A stretch of 64,000 nt of DNA from contig CM048557.1 of the NCBI GenBank assembly GCA_026413225.1, positions 1,860,001 to 1,924,000 of the forward strand, in the 5' to 3' direction. The notes under the pieces were generated by a model, which was not told where the DNA came from, made no database searches, and was given only the letters and a program-made list of their open reading frames with translations. Below, one piece after another: positions 25,130 through 40,251 of this stretch (position 1 is its first letter; each line of letters opens with the position of its first letter). This stretch comes from Otis tarda. Taxonomy: Eukaryota; Chordata; Aves; Otidiformes; Otididae. The position numbers and the translations under genes are program-made.

Positions 25130-28100
25130 CCAACAGAAAAACCCTGCACTGTTTACTTATGGAACTTATGGATATTTTCAGGAGTCAGACTCACAGATGC
25201 CTGCTGATATAGCTACTATGAAGCCTAAGACATTAAATACCTTTTTCAGCTACCGTCTTTAATTAGAATTTGAAAGTCTACACTAACATAACCACTGCAT
25301 CAAATTTCAACAGAGAGGAAGTAATACTTTTGAAAAAGTCAAATAGTTACTTTATTTTTCAAAATACTGCTGACAAGTACAAGACTTAAATAAGCATTTT
25401 GATAGATATCAGAGGCAATATATTGATGATTGCCTCATATTTAACACACTTCAAATCAGAACAGTAGAAAAATATATACCTGTTGTTCTAATTACATAGA
25501 GCAGTCACCATATTAACCTCTGAAACCTAAGCACCTTGGCAAAATAAGATGCAAATAGTTGCAGGTGGGCAGAATGGAGATCAAACAGCAGCCTGGGTTT
25601 AATGTGCTCATGAAGTGCCTAACAACCCCCTTACTAACAGGGCTGCTCTTTGGAAGGCCCAGAACTCAGCTCTGCCCCAGCTCTTACCTTCCTGTGAGCA
25701 TTTAATTCAGGTAAGTGCTTGCAAATGTTTGAATGTGACTGTCAGAGGCACTCCCCATCAGTACAAATGGCAGTGCTGCATCCAAGCATCCCCAAAGTCA
25801 GAATCTCAATTTGCCTCAAGGTACTCTGTAACTAAAGCATGTCAATCTGAAAGATTTGCTTCACCACAGGAATAAATGTAGACAGTTTTATAGTTTTGAT
25901 TCATAAACTGTATTGTTTCACACCTTTTTTTTAATTGTCATTTTCTACCAAAGTACTTAAACATTTTTCTTGCTAACACTGAGCAAAACCAGAAGTCAGT
26001 GGCAGAAGTGACATGTCTAAGATCTGGTTCAGCACTCGCTGAATTACACATAAGGAATTTTTTAATTCTTTCAGCATACTTTGAATTATACCAGTTATTA
26101 TAACTGAACTTGTGACTACTAAAACAAGGGATATGTTTCTTTTTAGATAGGCCTTCTATGGAAGAAAAATTGGAGATCCATAATCACACTACCAGTCTTA
26201 CTCCAGAGTCCTAAAATAGCACTTTCAAAAGGGTCCCAAATTATCAAACCTACCATCCAGCCATCCCATGTTAACTAAACAAAGGGCAGAATAACCTCTC
26301 TCTGCGTTTTCAGGCACAGTATAGCAATAAACAGAGCTTAAGTCACTTTCCCGCTAAAGACAGACACATATTGTGAGAAAAGTCTAAGTGGCTGTCACTA
26401 ATAATCTTACCTCTGTCTGCACTGACTGACAGCAGAAAAGCTTAGAGCGTGCTATAGGTATCGTAATCCTCCAATAAACCTCTTCTAGCCACCAAACTCT
26501 GTCTTCACACACATTTTGTTCAGTCATCTCCGTGCAAACTACTGATCAACTATTTAAAAGCAAGTGTGTTTTAATACACTGTTCTATTAATATTGCTATT
26601 ATTGCCTTACTAAGTGGAGTTTTTCTTTGCTATTAACTATTTGAGTTCTCCACATGTGGTGTAACTTTATTGTTTCTTATAACATTCTTCCTTTAGCCTT
26701 CACAAAGTGTCTATTTCCAATATTATTTTCTTGTATGTAGCATTTAATGCTTGGTTTCAAGTGTATATAGTTGTATTTTTAACAGTGCAGATTTTCTTCC
26801 AGCACCTCAAAGCTACACTTAGGAAATAAGCAGCTTTGACAGTCTTGAAAAAGAAGTTCTTAATGACTGAAATTCAATGTAAGTGAAAAACTTCAAAAGG
26901 AAATTTGAGCAGAGTACAGAGATCACGTAACAGAAAAATCTGCACGTAGAAACAATTCTTCAGTTCCAAACTGCAGTTCTCTGCCCAAATGTGTTCATTT
27001 TTAAGAAGCAGAAATCTCAAAGATTTAACAGGCACTATTCTACATCGCAATTCCCTGCAAAGAAGGCACCTCCCTACCAGAGCTGGCTGAACAAATGAAG
27101 AGCCTTAAACGAATTCCAATTACAAAAAATGAACCACGCAGTCTTCTCAACCTTATTTTTCATTTGCCCTCAAGATGTGTGTCTAATATCTCAGTAAATT
27201 CAAAGACTGGCCTGAAAAAATGGTACACGTTTTTGACAAATAATATTGAATTAACACTTTCTTCAGCCATCTGAACCTGTGAAATTGATTGCTGGTTGAA
27301 TATAAACTAAGTCTTCCTAGCACCAGCAAATTCTTATACATGCTCTCTTTTAAGTAACGAATACCAGATAAAGCTATCATCTTTCATCCGCGCCATCACT
27401 GCTTTAAAATTTTGTTCCAGGACTCTGTGTTACTGCCTACAGAAGATTTTTTCATAAAACCTTTCCATATCTCTTACAGACAAAACCTGCAGTTTGTTAG
27501 TATGACCCACCAAAAGAAAGCAAACCCCAAAGTTAAATTTCTTCCAAACATTCAGTGGCTTTCTCAACTAAGCTGCATCTTTCTTCCTTTCATATAAGGG
27601 GGTTGGTACCAACAGCTATACACTGTTCATAGTGTAATTGTTTATACTGCAAACACTGTTTATACTTACAAAATTAACTGAAGACCTTGGTACTATATAA
27701 TGTGTTTGGCAAATACAGAAACTAGTATCTCTGTCACACAGGAAATGCTTGATTTATGAGATTTGTTCTCACCCCAGATTGACAGTTGAATTGTAAGGCT
27801 GAAACACTATTTTTCACTGAATAGAAAATCCAAATAAATTTGAATGAAGAACCACTAAAACGTTTGGCACTACAGCTGTCAGCAGCTACTCCCGTAACGC
27901 AGAGCAGTACTTAGTTCCAGGAAAAGCTGGCACTGCAGTGCAAAAGTTTGTCTAGTCCTAATTCTTTAACTGTCTTTATTTTAAAAACCATTATTCTGGC
28001 CAAATTAAGGGAATTTTTAAAACAAAATACGGTGCATACATGCAGTAAGAGTGACATGGTATACTTCCTGTTCACTGCAGATTTTTTACAAATTACCATT

Positions 28101-31100
28101 CCAGCTCTGTCCCCTAGGACCTGGAGGATGCCTGTTCTGCTTCCAAACATCTTTTGGCGAGATTCAGGGTTTACTTTTGGTATAGTAAGATTTGAAGTGA
28201 GATTGGAGCTGAGAAAAATCTCCCACTGAGAGCTGGATTAGTCTGGAAGGCTTGAATCACGACTACCTGAAGCCCTGAGCAGGAAGCACAGCCTTCGTGC
28301 TCTCTACTCCAGAGCGGCATCGGGGACAAACTGTCACATCAGACCCCTTTTCCCACCAGGCTGGGCCACTCCCAGAAGGGTCCCAAATGCCGCCATCAGA
28401 GCTGCATGGAAGGAGCCACTCCCCGCTCCTCCATCCTAATCTCCCACCTAGCAACGCCAGTCAACCCAAAGTGCAACCCTCATTCACATACCTGTCACCC
28501 TGGGCATCGTAGTATTTCTCAAAAAATAATACTTGTATTATTTGTATGTATGAAGTATTTGTATGCCTAGATGCATAGTATGTTTGGAGTAACAAGTTTC
28601 AGCGCTGCACAGTAAAAATTAGAATGGGCTAATGTTACACAACATAGACAGCTTGGGTTTTTCAGTTTTCCCCTTCAATTTACTCTGCAGTTACCAGTTG
28701 AAACAAAATTATTTCCTAAGCATTTAAATTTAATAGAATTTCACAGCATTGGCTTTAGAGTAGTATTATGTGAAAATACTAATTTTATGTGGTGATGACC
28801 AGAAGTAAGAGGATTTATAAGGAGATGGAGATGAAGCTGAATATGCAAGTGATAAATTCAGAAGTAGAGATTTAAATTTAGGGAACTCCAAACAGAAGCC
28901 GCATTGTACAACTCTCTGCCCCTCCGACCCCCTCTATTAATTATTCAGAGATGCCAGATAGGACAGGATAATGTCAGCATTAATTTACATGTGAGTGAAT
29001 ATGAACGTATGCTCCTGAACTCAGCGTATGCATGTCAGAGGAAGGGATCCTCAACTCAAAATGGTACAAATGAACAGATATCATTCAAAACCCAACCTAC
29101 TGATACAGTACAGTGAAATAACTATGTTGACCAATTCTAGAACACCACCATCCTTTCACAACTGTTAAGCACAATGCAAATATTTTTACTCTAAGCTTGC
29201 ACACAAGGAAAAGCACAGAATGATCAAGTCTCTGCACTTCGAAGTAGAAATACTGGAGCAGCGCAGACAACAGCCCAACAGCATGGCCAGCTTAGCCAAC
29301 AGAAGACCAAGACCAAATGGGTGAGTACTTGAACAGAGTGAGTCAGAGAGCATGAAGGAAAAGCAGCTCATCCGCACAAGAAAACATTCCAGAGCTCAAC
29401 TCCAAGCAATCAGACACTGCGCGTGGATGACTTTGCTGAAGTCTGAGACCCACAAAGGATAATTTCGTCCCACGGAACATGCAATAACAGCAGACTTCTA
29501 CCTGCAGGTTCAATGAGCCTCTAACACATCTAAATACAGCATGCCAAGTTCAGCCCATGTCTTTTTAATATTCCAGCAACCTCTACCCATGTTAGAAGTA
29601 ATTTCTTCCAGATTATTCATGCTCTGATATTCACCACTTTTTGTACATTTATCAGTAGAAAACGTTTTACAAAGTAAAATCTACACAAACTCATCTGTTT
29701 TCTATGCCACCCTCCGTAGTCAATTTGCACTTCTTCACAAAACTGAATTCTTAAAGTGTTTAAGTAAAAAGCTTCCCCCTCTGAGCTAAAACAAAATTGC
29801 ACATTTTAATCAAGCTCCGGTCCACTTTCAAGTTTTCAATTTATTCTTTAACATTCCATTCCTAGACAAACCAGGTCCTAAATTAAGTTGGAAAAGGTCC
29901 GTCTCAAGTAGATCACTACTAAAGCACAGTACTGTAACCATGAGATCATTTTGCACCAGAGGAAGGTCATACAAGTAAGCTGATTTTGTCACACAGGAAT
30001 AACAATGGAACATAATAATGATAGGTAAGTATTTACACATTTCATATATATACCCAAAATGTACATATTAAATATTTGTAGAATAAAGGTTATTACTAGA
30101 AGCTACTTTTTCTGACAAAGTAGTTTCATTACACATTCAGCAAAAGATGTTACTGTCAATTTTGTTTTTATCATCTATTGTGGTAGGACCATAAAAAGAG
30201 TTCAGGAAATCTAATGTCAAAATAATACTAAGATTTCTAAAGGGAAATTCTGACTGATGGGCCACATGATGTGAAAAAATATTCTCCTTAAGTTCAATAG
30301 GGCTTATAATTAATTTTCCAGTTAATTGTTATTGGCACTGTCTTTCAAGAGTAGTGGCCAGTGTGCAGAACAGTTTCCACGATAATCTCAAGAAGCTTGC
30401 TAGAAGATTTTTGACATTATAAGAAGATATCAACACCTTCAAACTTTATACCGACTTGAACTTCTCTCGTCTTCTACTTTACAATTCAAATCACTTCACC
30501 TACATTCAATCTGGAATTCCACTTTATTTTTTAATTGTTGACTGTTTAATGAAATTGAGATCATTCTGTTTTGAATGTTTGTACATAAGATATTAATATA
30601 TTCTATAAAACAGGAAGCATTTTTTTAGATTTATTGTTGTATAACATGCCAGCCATACAAAAGACTTCACATTTATACACAATTTTCTTTCACTTTATAA
30701 AAAGGGATTCAGACTGCTTTAAAACTAAAAACTGAAAGATCAGTTTCTTATTCTCTGTGTGTACAACTTCGATTGCAGATGACAGTGATACTTTAATTGC
30801 AAGACTTGCAAGACCAGACCCTAAGAAGATGGTGTCCAAAGCCAAGGGAAATGCAGGGTTCAAAGAATACTGTCTTTGCTAAGTCCTCGCTGTTATTCAA
30901 CTGGGGTTTTAGGTACTAACCTAGATATTGCAGCATGTAGAGATTTAACTGATTTGCACTCTAGAAATACCAAAAATTGGCAGACATTAACTGGGGACAT
31001 TTGTATTATTACAAGCATGATTAGAACCCAGGTTTTATTTTTGTGCAGACAGACTTAACTGCCAGCAGGATGGTGCCAGTTTTGTAAATAAGAATAACAG

Positions 31101-34100
31101 CGATGTTTTGCAAACAACCTGAACTTCCTTTAAAAACCAAATATGTAGGCAGACTTTTTTCTCCCTTGACTTTTATTAATAATCAATACCATAAAAACAT
31201 TAACATCTCCCAGGCCTTGAATGATTTCCTTAGAGAAGCCACTTCCTTTCCAAGACCACTCTGCAAATGGGAAATACATGATTTTTCAGTTTGCCAAAAT
31301 TGTGGCATCAATATATAACTAATTTTCTTAGATAATTCATGCCTTCTTCTGGGTAAATGCAGGATGTTTGTTTAAATAAGTTAGAGGTCTGGAGATGGCC
31401 GGTGCTTCAAGCTGGCACTGCCCGATTACCTAAGCACTGCAGCAGCGGGGTACCACCACACAGCAGTCCGGAGGAAAGCAAACAAAAGGAAACCCTACAT
31501 CAACCACAGCATTTTTTTTACTTTGTCTACATAGACATTAATTATATTTTGCATCAATTTGGAACTCAGAAATTTATACTTCTTTTTTGGGTTTGCTGCC
31601 ATAAAAATCTCAAGGGCTCATTATCCACGAATACCTCTACACACTGACAGTGTAGCTAGCAGGACTTAAAGGAAGGATGAAGGACAACGGAATGAGAAAA
31701 AGTGCAGAAGACATTAATCTACAGAAAATCCCATGTGACAAGGTCAGCACATCGGTCTGAGGTGAGAAATTCAATAAAGTCAGAAGATAGCAAATCTCCT
31801 GATGAATCTTTGTAACATCTTTCATTTCAATAACAACTTTTTATGGGTGGCACAAGGTAAAACACTTTGTGATAAGCGGCTCTTGTAAAGTCCCAGACAA
31901 TTGCAGTTGCCAGCCTCAAAATAACCAGAGATAACTTGTTGCCTTGAAACATCTACCAACATTTGGCAATTCCACAATATTTTCATAGGAAAGCACCAAC
32001 CATGCAGAAAAAATTTAACACAAATTGTTTTTTTGTATCATGATACTCTCAGGAGTCCCAATCACATTTAGGGACAATTTTATTCTGTCATGTATGGCTA
32101 CATAAGTGAAGAGCAGGTAATCTTCCTTAAGATTATGCAAAGAGCGTAATCTGCTTCTGAACTTAAAACCTTTTACCACTTTGTCCCACACAGAGCTCAG
32201 AAAGAGCCTATGTTTCTTCAGCCCCATCAAACCAAGAAATTCAACAAACGTTCCTTATCAGAAGTAGAATTTAAACAACATAGTTCGCTCTTAAGTATTG
32301 TGATTGCTCAAACAGTATCTTGCTGTATCTTCTAGGAACAGGCAGCCAACCAAAAAAAAAAGATCTGGTGGCATGAAGTACAGATGCACAGTTAGTGCAG
32401 ACATACTTTTCTCTCCCTCCTATTTCAAACTGGTGGGGGAAGGAAACCTAAATTAGGAAACAAATAAAAGGGTCAGAATTTAATAATCTGACCTAATCAA
32501 CAAAACTTCTGAAATTAAATGAAGCCATGATGTCACATCTGCCCCTGAAAAACAGGCTGAGTATTTGTTTTCTATGGGACTGGTTACCAATTTCTTGGAT
32601 GGCCTTAATTTCACACCAGCAAACATTTCACATCATACTTTTTTTTTCCACTGATGCATCTAATGCTGTTAAGAATCTGGAACACCATGAACTGAACTAA
32701 TTCTGTATTGAAGAAGTCCTGAGGAGAGAGAGTGCATGCTCACAAAACTTTCAGATTAAAATTTTGGTGGCAATCTCTAAACAATCACCTGTGCTGTGGC
32801 CACATACAAAAAGCTAACAGAAGAGCCTTAAAATTAATTTAAATTAATTCATTCTGTGATGTCCATAAATTCAATATTCTTATTAAATATTAAATGAATC
32901 CTATGACCAGAAAAAAAAACCCTTTATGAGTTAATATACCATATTTTGTTTCCCCCTAAGGTTAAAGCACTTGTAATTAATATCTTACATATAACAAACA
33001 GCAACTGTTTAACTGTGTATACAACCACAGCTAAGTGTATGGAATCAAATAGCTTTAATTTGTTTGACTTGAAGATGTACGATGTGTAGGAATCTTATTT
33101 CTTTCAGTGTGTTTCCTTGCCTTTTTTTTTTTTTGCCTTGAATCTTTCCATTTTATGTGCAGCCATTCTAGAATTAAATAAATATACTGAATAAAATTAA
33201 TCTGACACAGAAAAACTTTAAAAGAGCTCTTCAGGGAAATAAAAAAAAACACTATGAAAAATAAATATTTAGTAAAAAGGCACTGAGGTGAGACTTGCAT
33301 GACCTTCAGACTCTCTCCTGTCATAAACACATCAAAACCCATAATCTGACATTGCCAAGGCAGGTTATGAGTTGTGACGATCAGCTGGCAACCATGCATA
33401 ATGTTATGCTATTCTAAAGCACAGGCCTATTTATATTCATCTTGTCATTACTTTGTCCAGCTTATTAGATTGTTTTGTCCACAGATTTAAAATATATACA
33501 CACATCCATGGAATTCCATTAAATCCATGCATTCTAAATTGCAGGCCAGCATTGTAACTATGGGAACCATCCTTCTTGGATTGCACTGATTTTACGGGAG
33601 TATCTAAAACCCAGCACAGAGAAGCCCAAACTAGCTGTGAACAGGCTGGTCTGCTAGTGTAATGCAGGGCAAGGCTGGATCTCCCTCCCTGGGAGCAGGT
33701 ACTTGCAGTGGCATCTCTGAATGCTGAGAAGAGTGAGGCCTGACCCAGTTAAGGCTTCCATTTACCACCACTGAGATGACTGTAATATAAAATCCTGATA
33801 ATTAAAAAGGCAGATTGATTTACACCCAGCATAATGTATTAACTATGTAGACTAAAATTTATTTTTCACTTGATCTCAAGAGGGCTGGAGACTATTTAAA
33901 GAACTTTAAAATATGTTAATTACAGCATATCAGTTGCTTCTAGTTTGAGTTTTTATCCTCCTTACAAGCAATATGGACATTCAAATGCTAGCATACAGTA
34001 TCAGCTTGAAGAACAGCCGCCCTTTTGGACCTCTGACAGGTAAGAGACAACACACAAAATACTCAAACAACCTTAAGAGAGGTTCAGGTTATTTGTGAAA

Positions 34101-34985
34101 CGGTTCATACTTCAAGCTTTTTGTCCCATTTTGGACATAAATAAAGCCTTTAAAAAAAACAAACAAACAAAAATTCCATAATCTTTACATTATATGGCAG
34201 CATGTAAAAGCTTTCTTTTTCTTTCATGATCTTTCCTGCTTTCATTTTTTAATGGAATGAATAAATTATTTAGTGTTTGTGAACAGCACCAGATCAGTAG
34301 CCCCAGTGCCTCCAGCCTAATTAAGCTGTTTGCAGAGTGTGTGACTTCCTTTTTCCGTTACACAAACAGAGGATGGCAACCACCCAAACTGCACCCAGGG
34401 TACCCATAACAACCAAAATCTGCTTCTCACTGAAGTCAAGGGTCCTGATCCCTTGCACTTTGCATTTTCCCTTTTCCCACACTGTCAGAGAAGGGGCAAC
34501 ACGGTAACTTCACACAGCCATCCTTCCGCAGCAGCAACCATCACCCATAATGGCAGTGCACTTCAGCTGTAAACTACAAACCAGAGCCCCACAGTGCCTG
34601 TCCCTGCTGTACGTCAGACAAAATACTTCCTATGCCTAGTAACTTCCAAAACAAAGAACAAAACACAAAAAACCGCTCCTATTCATGACTAGTAGTTCTT
34701 TATAATATGGGGATCTTTTCAGCTAAGCTGTAACCTAACTGTAAGCTTGTAACAGAATATGCTGAGCTGACCCTGACACTACCGTAACACTCCTGCTAAC
34801 CCACCACTGGGCTCCTTTCTATCTCACCTGTCGCATCAAGCTGGGAGCTGTCAAATTGTTGCTATTTTACCTGAAAGCTCTTTAGTTTTCAAAGGATAAA
34901 TACCCACCATGGAGCTCTATGCACCTACATACATATAAATCTCATGCCAAACAGCATCAAAACAGCTTTAGGAGTAAAAAATAAA

Positions 34986-35001
34986 GGGGGGGGGGGGGGG
35001 G
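34986..35001 (+). repeat. Poly(G) tract, G16
   Basis: Sixteen uninterrupted G residues in AT-rich intron; on the GALNT18 RNA strand this is C16. Confidence 0.9.
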
Positions 35002-38000
35002 ATTTGTGCCACATGGATGATCTATGATCTCTGTGATGCTACACTGAAATGTGCACAAAATAAATGAATTCAATTTAATATTCCCAGTACCTAGTGGAAC
35101 CAGCAGCCTAAAGGAAAAGCTAGAATTGAAGCATTACTATAAATTGCTTTTTAGCACTCATAACAGCTTGTCACTCAAAATTCCCAAACAGAAACAGAAA
35201 TCAACTCCTGTAGTTCTCACATAATATAAATGAGTATCTCCAATCTGCACAGAAATATTTCGTTTGCTTACTAGCCTCCTGTCTTAGGTAGCATTTTCTG
35301 GTCCAGATTCTGCAGCATTCCTACAACTGTGCATAACACACCCCAAGTCTAATGTTTAAGAGGGTTTAATTTAGTGAGCCTTGGTATCCCAAGTAAAAGG
35401 GTCAATACAACGAGGACAGTTAATTACCAGTGACACAGGAAATTATTACAGATACAACTAGAACACAGAGCCATTATGTCAATGCATTTATATACACTTC
35501 CATATCTACACGAGACAATGCTATTCATGCTAAAATACTGAGACAAACATCTTGGGACTGTATTTGAAGTGAGGTTCAGGCTCCTTTACAGTGCATGGAG
35601 AGAGGCGGGTGCTCTTACGGAGAAATCTAGATGCTTCTACGTTGGGTTGAGTTGAGCCTCTTCCTTCACAGAGAGTCTTGACACAAACTTTCAGTCAGCT
35701 AAATCCTAAAGAAGTTTTGTCATTTCCATGATCTTTCCAATCTTCTATGCCACCACGCAGAATCCTACCAGTTAGAGTAGCATTCAGCAGGCTTGCGCAA
35801 GGAATTAGCAAAAGACCTGAGTACACTTAATTATCACTGGAGTATTATTACAACACTTTACACTAAGGTACTTTTCAGTCTCACAGAAACTTTCAGGAAG
35901 AAAAGGAAGAGACTACAGAGAAACAGAAGTCCCTCTGCAACACTGGGACTTTCTTGTCTTCCTCTTTCCTCTTACCAGACAAAACCATACAATATAGAAA
36001 TGGAGAAAAACACTCTGTTTTCCTACTGATAATCTTAATGCAACACTTGCCTAGAACAGCAAATCATTAAGTACCTCATATAAGCAAGAAATATTAAATA
36101 CACGTCCCACACAGAAAACTACTCTATATGCTGTTCCCAGGCTACAAACAACAGGCTCCCATCACACATTCAAGGCAGAAAAAATTAAATTCAAAAGCCA
36201 GCTCCAGGCAAAGTATACCTTTTAAAATACATCCCAGCCTTCATCAAGTCAAAGAAAGGAGGGGATAGATGCTTGGCCAAGTTCCTGGACCTCATGTTGG
36301 GTTTTTTTTTCCCCCTTAAGTTGTGATCGACTTAAAAACCTCAGGTAAAATTCAAATAGTAAAACTATTGATTTGATTCAGTAAATGAGCTAGGAAGAAA
36401 GCAAGCTCCTAATGTGTGGGGTTTTTTCCATTTTGTTGTACAAATACATTTGCGTATGGGTATTTTTCTTTCCTCCTCCCCTCAGCTGCACAAGTAAGTA
36501 AAGATGTAGAAATGCTGCACTGGATTTCTCTCTCAAGATAGTTATTTCATAAAAATGTTTTTCAAAGTTTATCTTGGACTTTTTTGCAACGGAATAAATG
36601 CATTTTTCCCCAAGGTAAATGATTAACATTTGCCCTCTCCATCTTAAGTGGCACCTAGGGATAAGGTGAACTCATCAATTCCGCTGTCATAATACATTTT
36701 AAGTATGTTCTGAACACACATTAATTTTATTATTCTTACATGACTGAGAAAGGAAAACTTTCTCAGAAAGAAATAATTTTCTCAAGAAGAAGGAAAATAT
36801 TACACATTCATAATAATCTGGAATATACAGAATAAACCATCCAGGCTTTTCTGTATTCATAAAAACGCAACAGCAACTGCTCCAGACATAGCTTTCAAAA
36901 AATTACTCAAGGAACAGGCTACAGATTGGTCTGGAAAACCAACAGGGTCAGAGTAGAATTTTCTATTAAAATGCACAGTGGAATAGATTATAGTAGTCTC
37001 ACTCCTGCTGATTACTACTTTACTGACCAAGTCAGTAGGATTGCAGGAATCACTAGGACTAAAGAAAAAGTAAAGTACTATGCATTTCTGAAAAGAAAAT
37101 AAGAAATTAAGGAAAATAAATTGAAATAAGTAACTTTTTGTAGGGAATTGTGCATGATGGGAGGTTAATCTAATGCAGCATACGTTTTCCAGATCAGAAA
37201 AATCAAACATGCAAATCTTGGATGCTTATATTCTGGAGACTCATTATGGGAAACTCCACGTGTGGAAGAAGAAATGGATGTACAGAAAGAGCATCTCCAC
37301 TAATTAAATTCCCTTCACAGTAAAGCCCATTTATTAAAATCTCTGAGCACCAAAAACTCAGTAAATCTTGGGAGTAGACACTTCTGACTTGGAATACTTA
37401 TTCTGAACTGTACAGAAGCACTTCTGGAGTAAAAGTGCAGAACAAAGAGCTGACACCCCTGACTTTATTTGTACCTTAAGGCATACAATAAAGTCAGTCG
37501 AAGAATCAATAGCTTGAGTCATTCCATTAGAAGGAAAGCATTCAAAGAACTGAGGCCATTAGCACAAGCTTAATGGAATTAAGATACTAACAGTGTAAAT
37601 GGCAAACCAGTTCTTCTGTAAGTTATTCTGCAGTTCTGAGTAAACACCCTCTCAGTCAGATGAAGGCATAAGGGTCAGTGTTTCGGGGATTTCAGAGACA
37701 GTGGAAGGAAGGAAAGTTTTTGCATTTATGCACACATTAAAAATTGGTCATTCCTGGAGAGAGATGTATTAATAATTAAACAGAGCTTCTGGGTTTAAAA
37801 ACCAGTCAATAATATACATTCAGATCAAACACTCCTTGAAAAATTGGCAAACAGATATTTCAGAGGTTACTTATTCACACATAAGAATTTCTATTTACAC
37901 CCCTCATATGTGTCATTACTTTATCAAATTAATCTAATCTCAAGAATTTTTAAAACCGTAGTTCCTTATAGTGTTATGTCTAAATAGTCATTTACAAAAT

Positions 38001-38553
38001 ATTCCTAGTTACCTACCAGAATTTTCTTTATTGCTCCTCTAGTCAAAGATTTAAGGGTTTGTTTTGGTTTGGGGGGCTTTTGTGATCTAAATGTAAAGAA
38101 TCTAATGAAAGTGAAATTTTAAAAGACAAACAATTGCCTTCTGTCAATAAGCTGCTATTCAATTCTTACTAAGGCAAGAATTAAATTGAGTTTTACTGTG
38201 GTATGTATTTGTTCATGTATAGTACTACTAGAATTCTTAATAGCTTTGTTGCCTTTACAGTGATTTTTCAGACTTCATTTGAGGAAGTTTTGCTAATAAG
38301 ATACAAAACCTTTGCCACAAAACTAAATTAAATTACAGGAAATCATAGAAAGTATATGCTTTACAAAGCAAAAATACTGTAGTCAGGAAATGAAATAAGA
38401 TTTTTTAGAAGTTTCAGTCAATGTCAAGAGAATTCATAACTCTACAAAAGTTTGCTAGCTGAAATTTTGCCAATGTAATACAAAGTAGAAGAGTTGACAA
38501 CACCAGAAACTGATGGACTGTCAAAGTTTCCCTTGCTATGCCAGACTTCATAA

Positions 38554-38571
38554 TTTTTTTTTTTTTTTTTT
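38554..38571 (+). repeat. Poly(T) tract, T18
   Basis: Eighteen uninterrupted T residues (poly(A) on the minus strand). No retrotransposed body was recognised on either side. Confidence 0.85.
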
Positions 38572-39656
38572 CTGAATAGGGCAGGGTAACACTACTCTGC
38601 AAATGTGCCTGCTTAACCACCTTGAAATAGGACACAGTTTCAAAAAGGTGGAATAAAACTACCTCTGTACCATAAAAAGCAACTATGAAAGAGAAACACA
38701 GCACCTTGCTTGCAAATTCTTATTTCTTATTTACTAATTTAAAAGTATAAGGTAGCATTTCTTGTGCAATGCAAAGCAAGAAAGGAACTTCATCCAACCT
38801 AGCAACAGAAAAGAACAACGGAAGGGCCTCAGTCCCAATGGTCAGTCTCAGTGTCGATATACAAAACTGTCACAAGGTCAATCGGCATTTTATCAAAGCA
38901 GTTAGCATACAATTTGACCCTAAGCAAGAGGAGATAAATATGTCCTCTGACAAAAAAGATTCCTAACAAAAACAGGGAAAGAATTTCCATTATCAAAGTA
39001 AAAATGCACTTACTAAAAATGTAACAGTGCTTATCTTCCTCCTGCAAACATTCCTTTAGCAATTCTGTTCATTGCAGAGGGCCCAAACTGTGTCAAATCT
39101 CTGTGCTTTGTTTCATAAAAATACTCATACACAGGCTGATTACAGTATATCCCAAACACAATTTGCCACGTAAACATAATGACGGATTGGATTTGACAAG
39201 CTTCCTTCTAGAACAGTAAACACTGAAGCTTTTGTTTAGGGATATTAATCAGCTTAGCAAGCCAAACGTGTCACCTGTGCCAGAATGAAAGAAAAATCAT
39301 CCCCACCTGCTGGTAAAACAACCACCAGTAATATCAAAAGGAGGTAGGACCATTAATTGAAAGAATTAATCCAGATTCAGCTATTCAGAGGGGCAGGCTT
39401 TTACCAGATATTCATCTTTCCTGTAACTGACCGCTCCATTAGCAATAACGATCCTGCTCTTTATGGCTGTAGAGATCCAAACTGAAACCTGGAATAGCTT
39501 TCTGCAAACTAAGAACTACAAATTCAGACAGATGTTATAATTCTCCTCCAGACTGGTCCAGGGGCCTGCATTTGCACCTTAATACAGAGGGAAGGCAGCG
39601 TTGACTACACTGAAAATATCATTATGTCCTATAAAGCTGACCTCCATTTAAGAATA

Positions 39657-39661
39657 ATTAG
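39657..39661. repeat. Target-site duplication of LTR C, left copy (ATTAG)
   Basis: Five bases abutting the TGTCA terminus, repeated at 40247-40251. Confidence 0.88.
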
Positions 39662-40246
39662 TGTCATGTTTTAACCCCAGCCAACAACGAAGCACCACAC
39701 AGCTGCTCACTCACTCCCCTATGACAGGATAAGGGAGAGAATCAGAAAGTAAAAATGAAAAAAACTCATGAGCTGAGAGAAAGACAGTTTAATAGATAAA
39801 GCAAAAGCTATGGGTGCAAGCAAAGCAAAATAAGGAATTCATTCACCACTTCCCATCAACAGGCAGGTGTTCAGCCATCTACAGGAGAGCAGGGCTCCAT
39901 CACACATGGAGACATCACACACGGGAAGACAAAATGCCATCACTTCGAATGTGCCCCACCTCCTTCTTCCTCCTCCAGTTTTATATGCTGAACATGATGT
40001 CAGACGGTATGGAAGATCCCTTTGGTCAGCTGGGGTCAGCTATCCCAGCTGTGTCCCCTTGTACCCCAGGCTAATTGCTGGTGGAGTGGTGTGAGAAGCA
40101 GAAAAGGCCTTGACTCTGTAAGCACTACTCAGCAGTAACTCAAACATCTCTGTATTACCGACACTGTTTTCAGCACAAATACAAAATATAGCTTCATACT
40201 AGCTACTATGAAGAAAACTAATTCTATCCCAGTCAAAACCAGAACA
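39662..40246 (-). mobile_element. Solo LTR C of an endogenous retrovirus (585 bp)
   Basis: The element starts TGTCATGTTTTAACCCCAGC and ends CAGAACA. It is flanked by a perfect 5-bp duplication ATTAG (39657-39661 and 40247-40251). It matches an LTR family widespread in bird genomes. On the minus strand there is a clear TATAAAA box (39979-39985) and an ATTAAA poly(A)-type signal (39788-39793), so it reads leftward in sense with GALNT18. No internal retroviral sequence is attached. Both strands carry short chance frames only. Confidence 0.92.
39979..39985 (-). promoter_or_regulatory. LTR C TATA box (TATAAAA)
   Basis: A good TATAAAA on the minus strand within LTR C, placed about 185 bases upstream of the ATTAAA signal (39788-39793), as expected for a U3-R order reading leftward. 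Confidence 0.6.
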
Positions 40247-40251
40247 ATTAG
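40247..40251. repeat. Target-site duplication of LTR C, right copy (ATTAG)
   Basis: Five bases abutting the ACA terminus, identical to 39657-39661. Confidence 0.88.

Larger units (their letters stand above)
22441..39656. other. Intron sequence, longest repeat-poor stretch
   Basis: About 17 kb without a recognised transposable element. It holds the A/C-rich tract (25047-25129), G16 (34986-35001), T18 (38554-38571) and a 24-base tandem duplication (23330-23378). A GC-richer patch lies at about 28230-28510. The longest frame (24078-24632, plus, 184 codons) has no recognisable domain. Confidence 0.55.
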
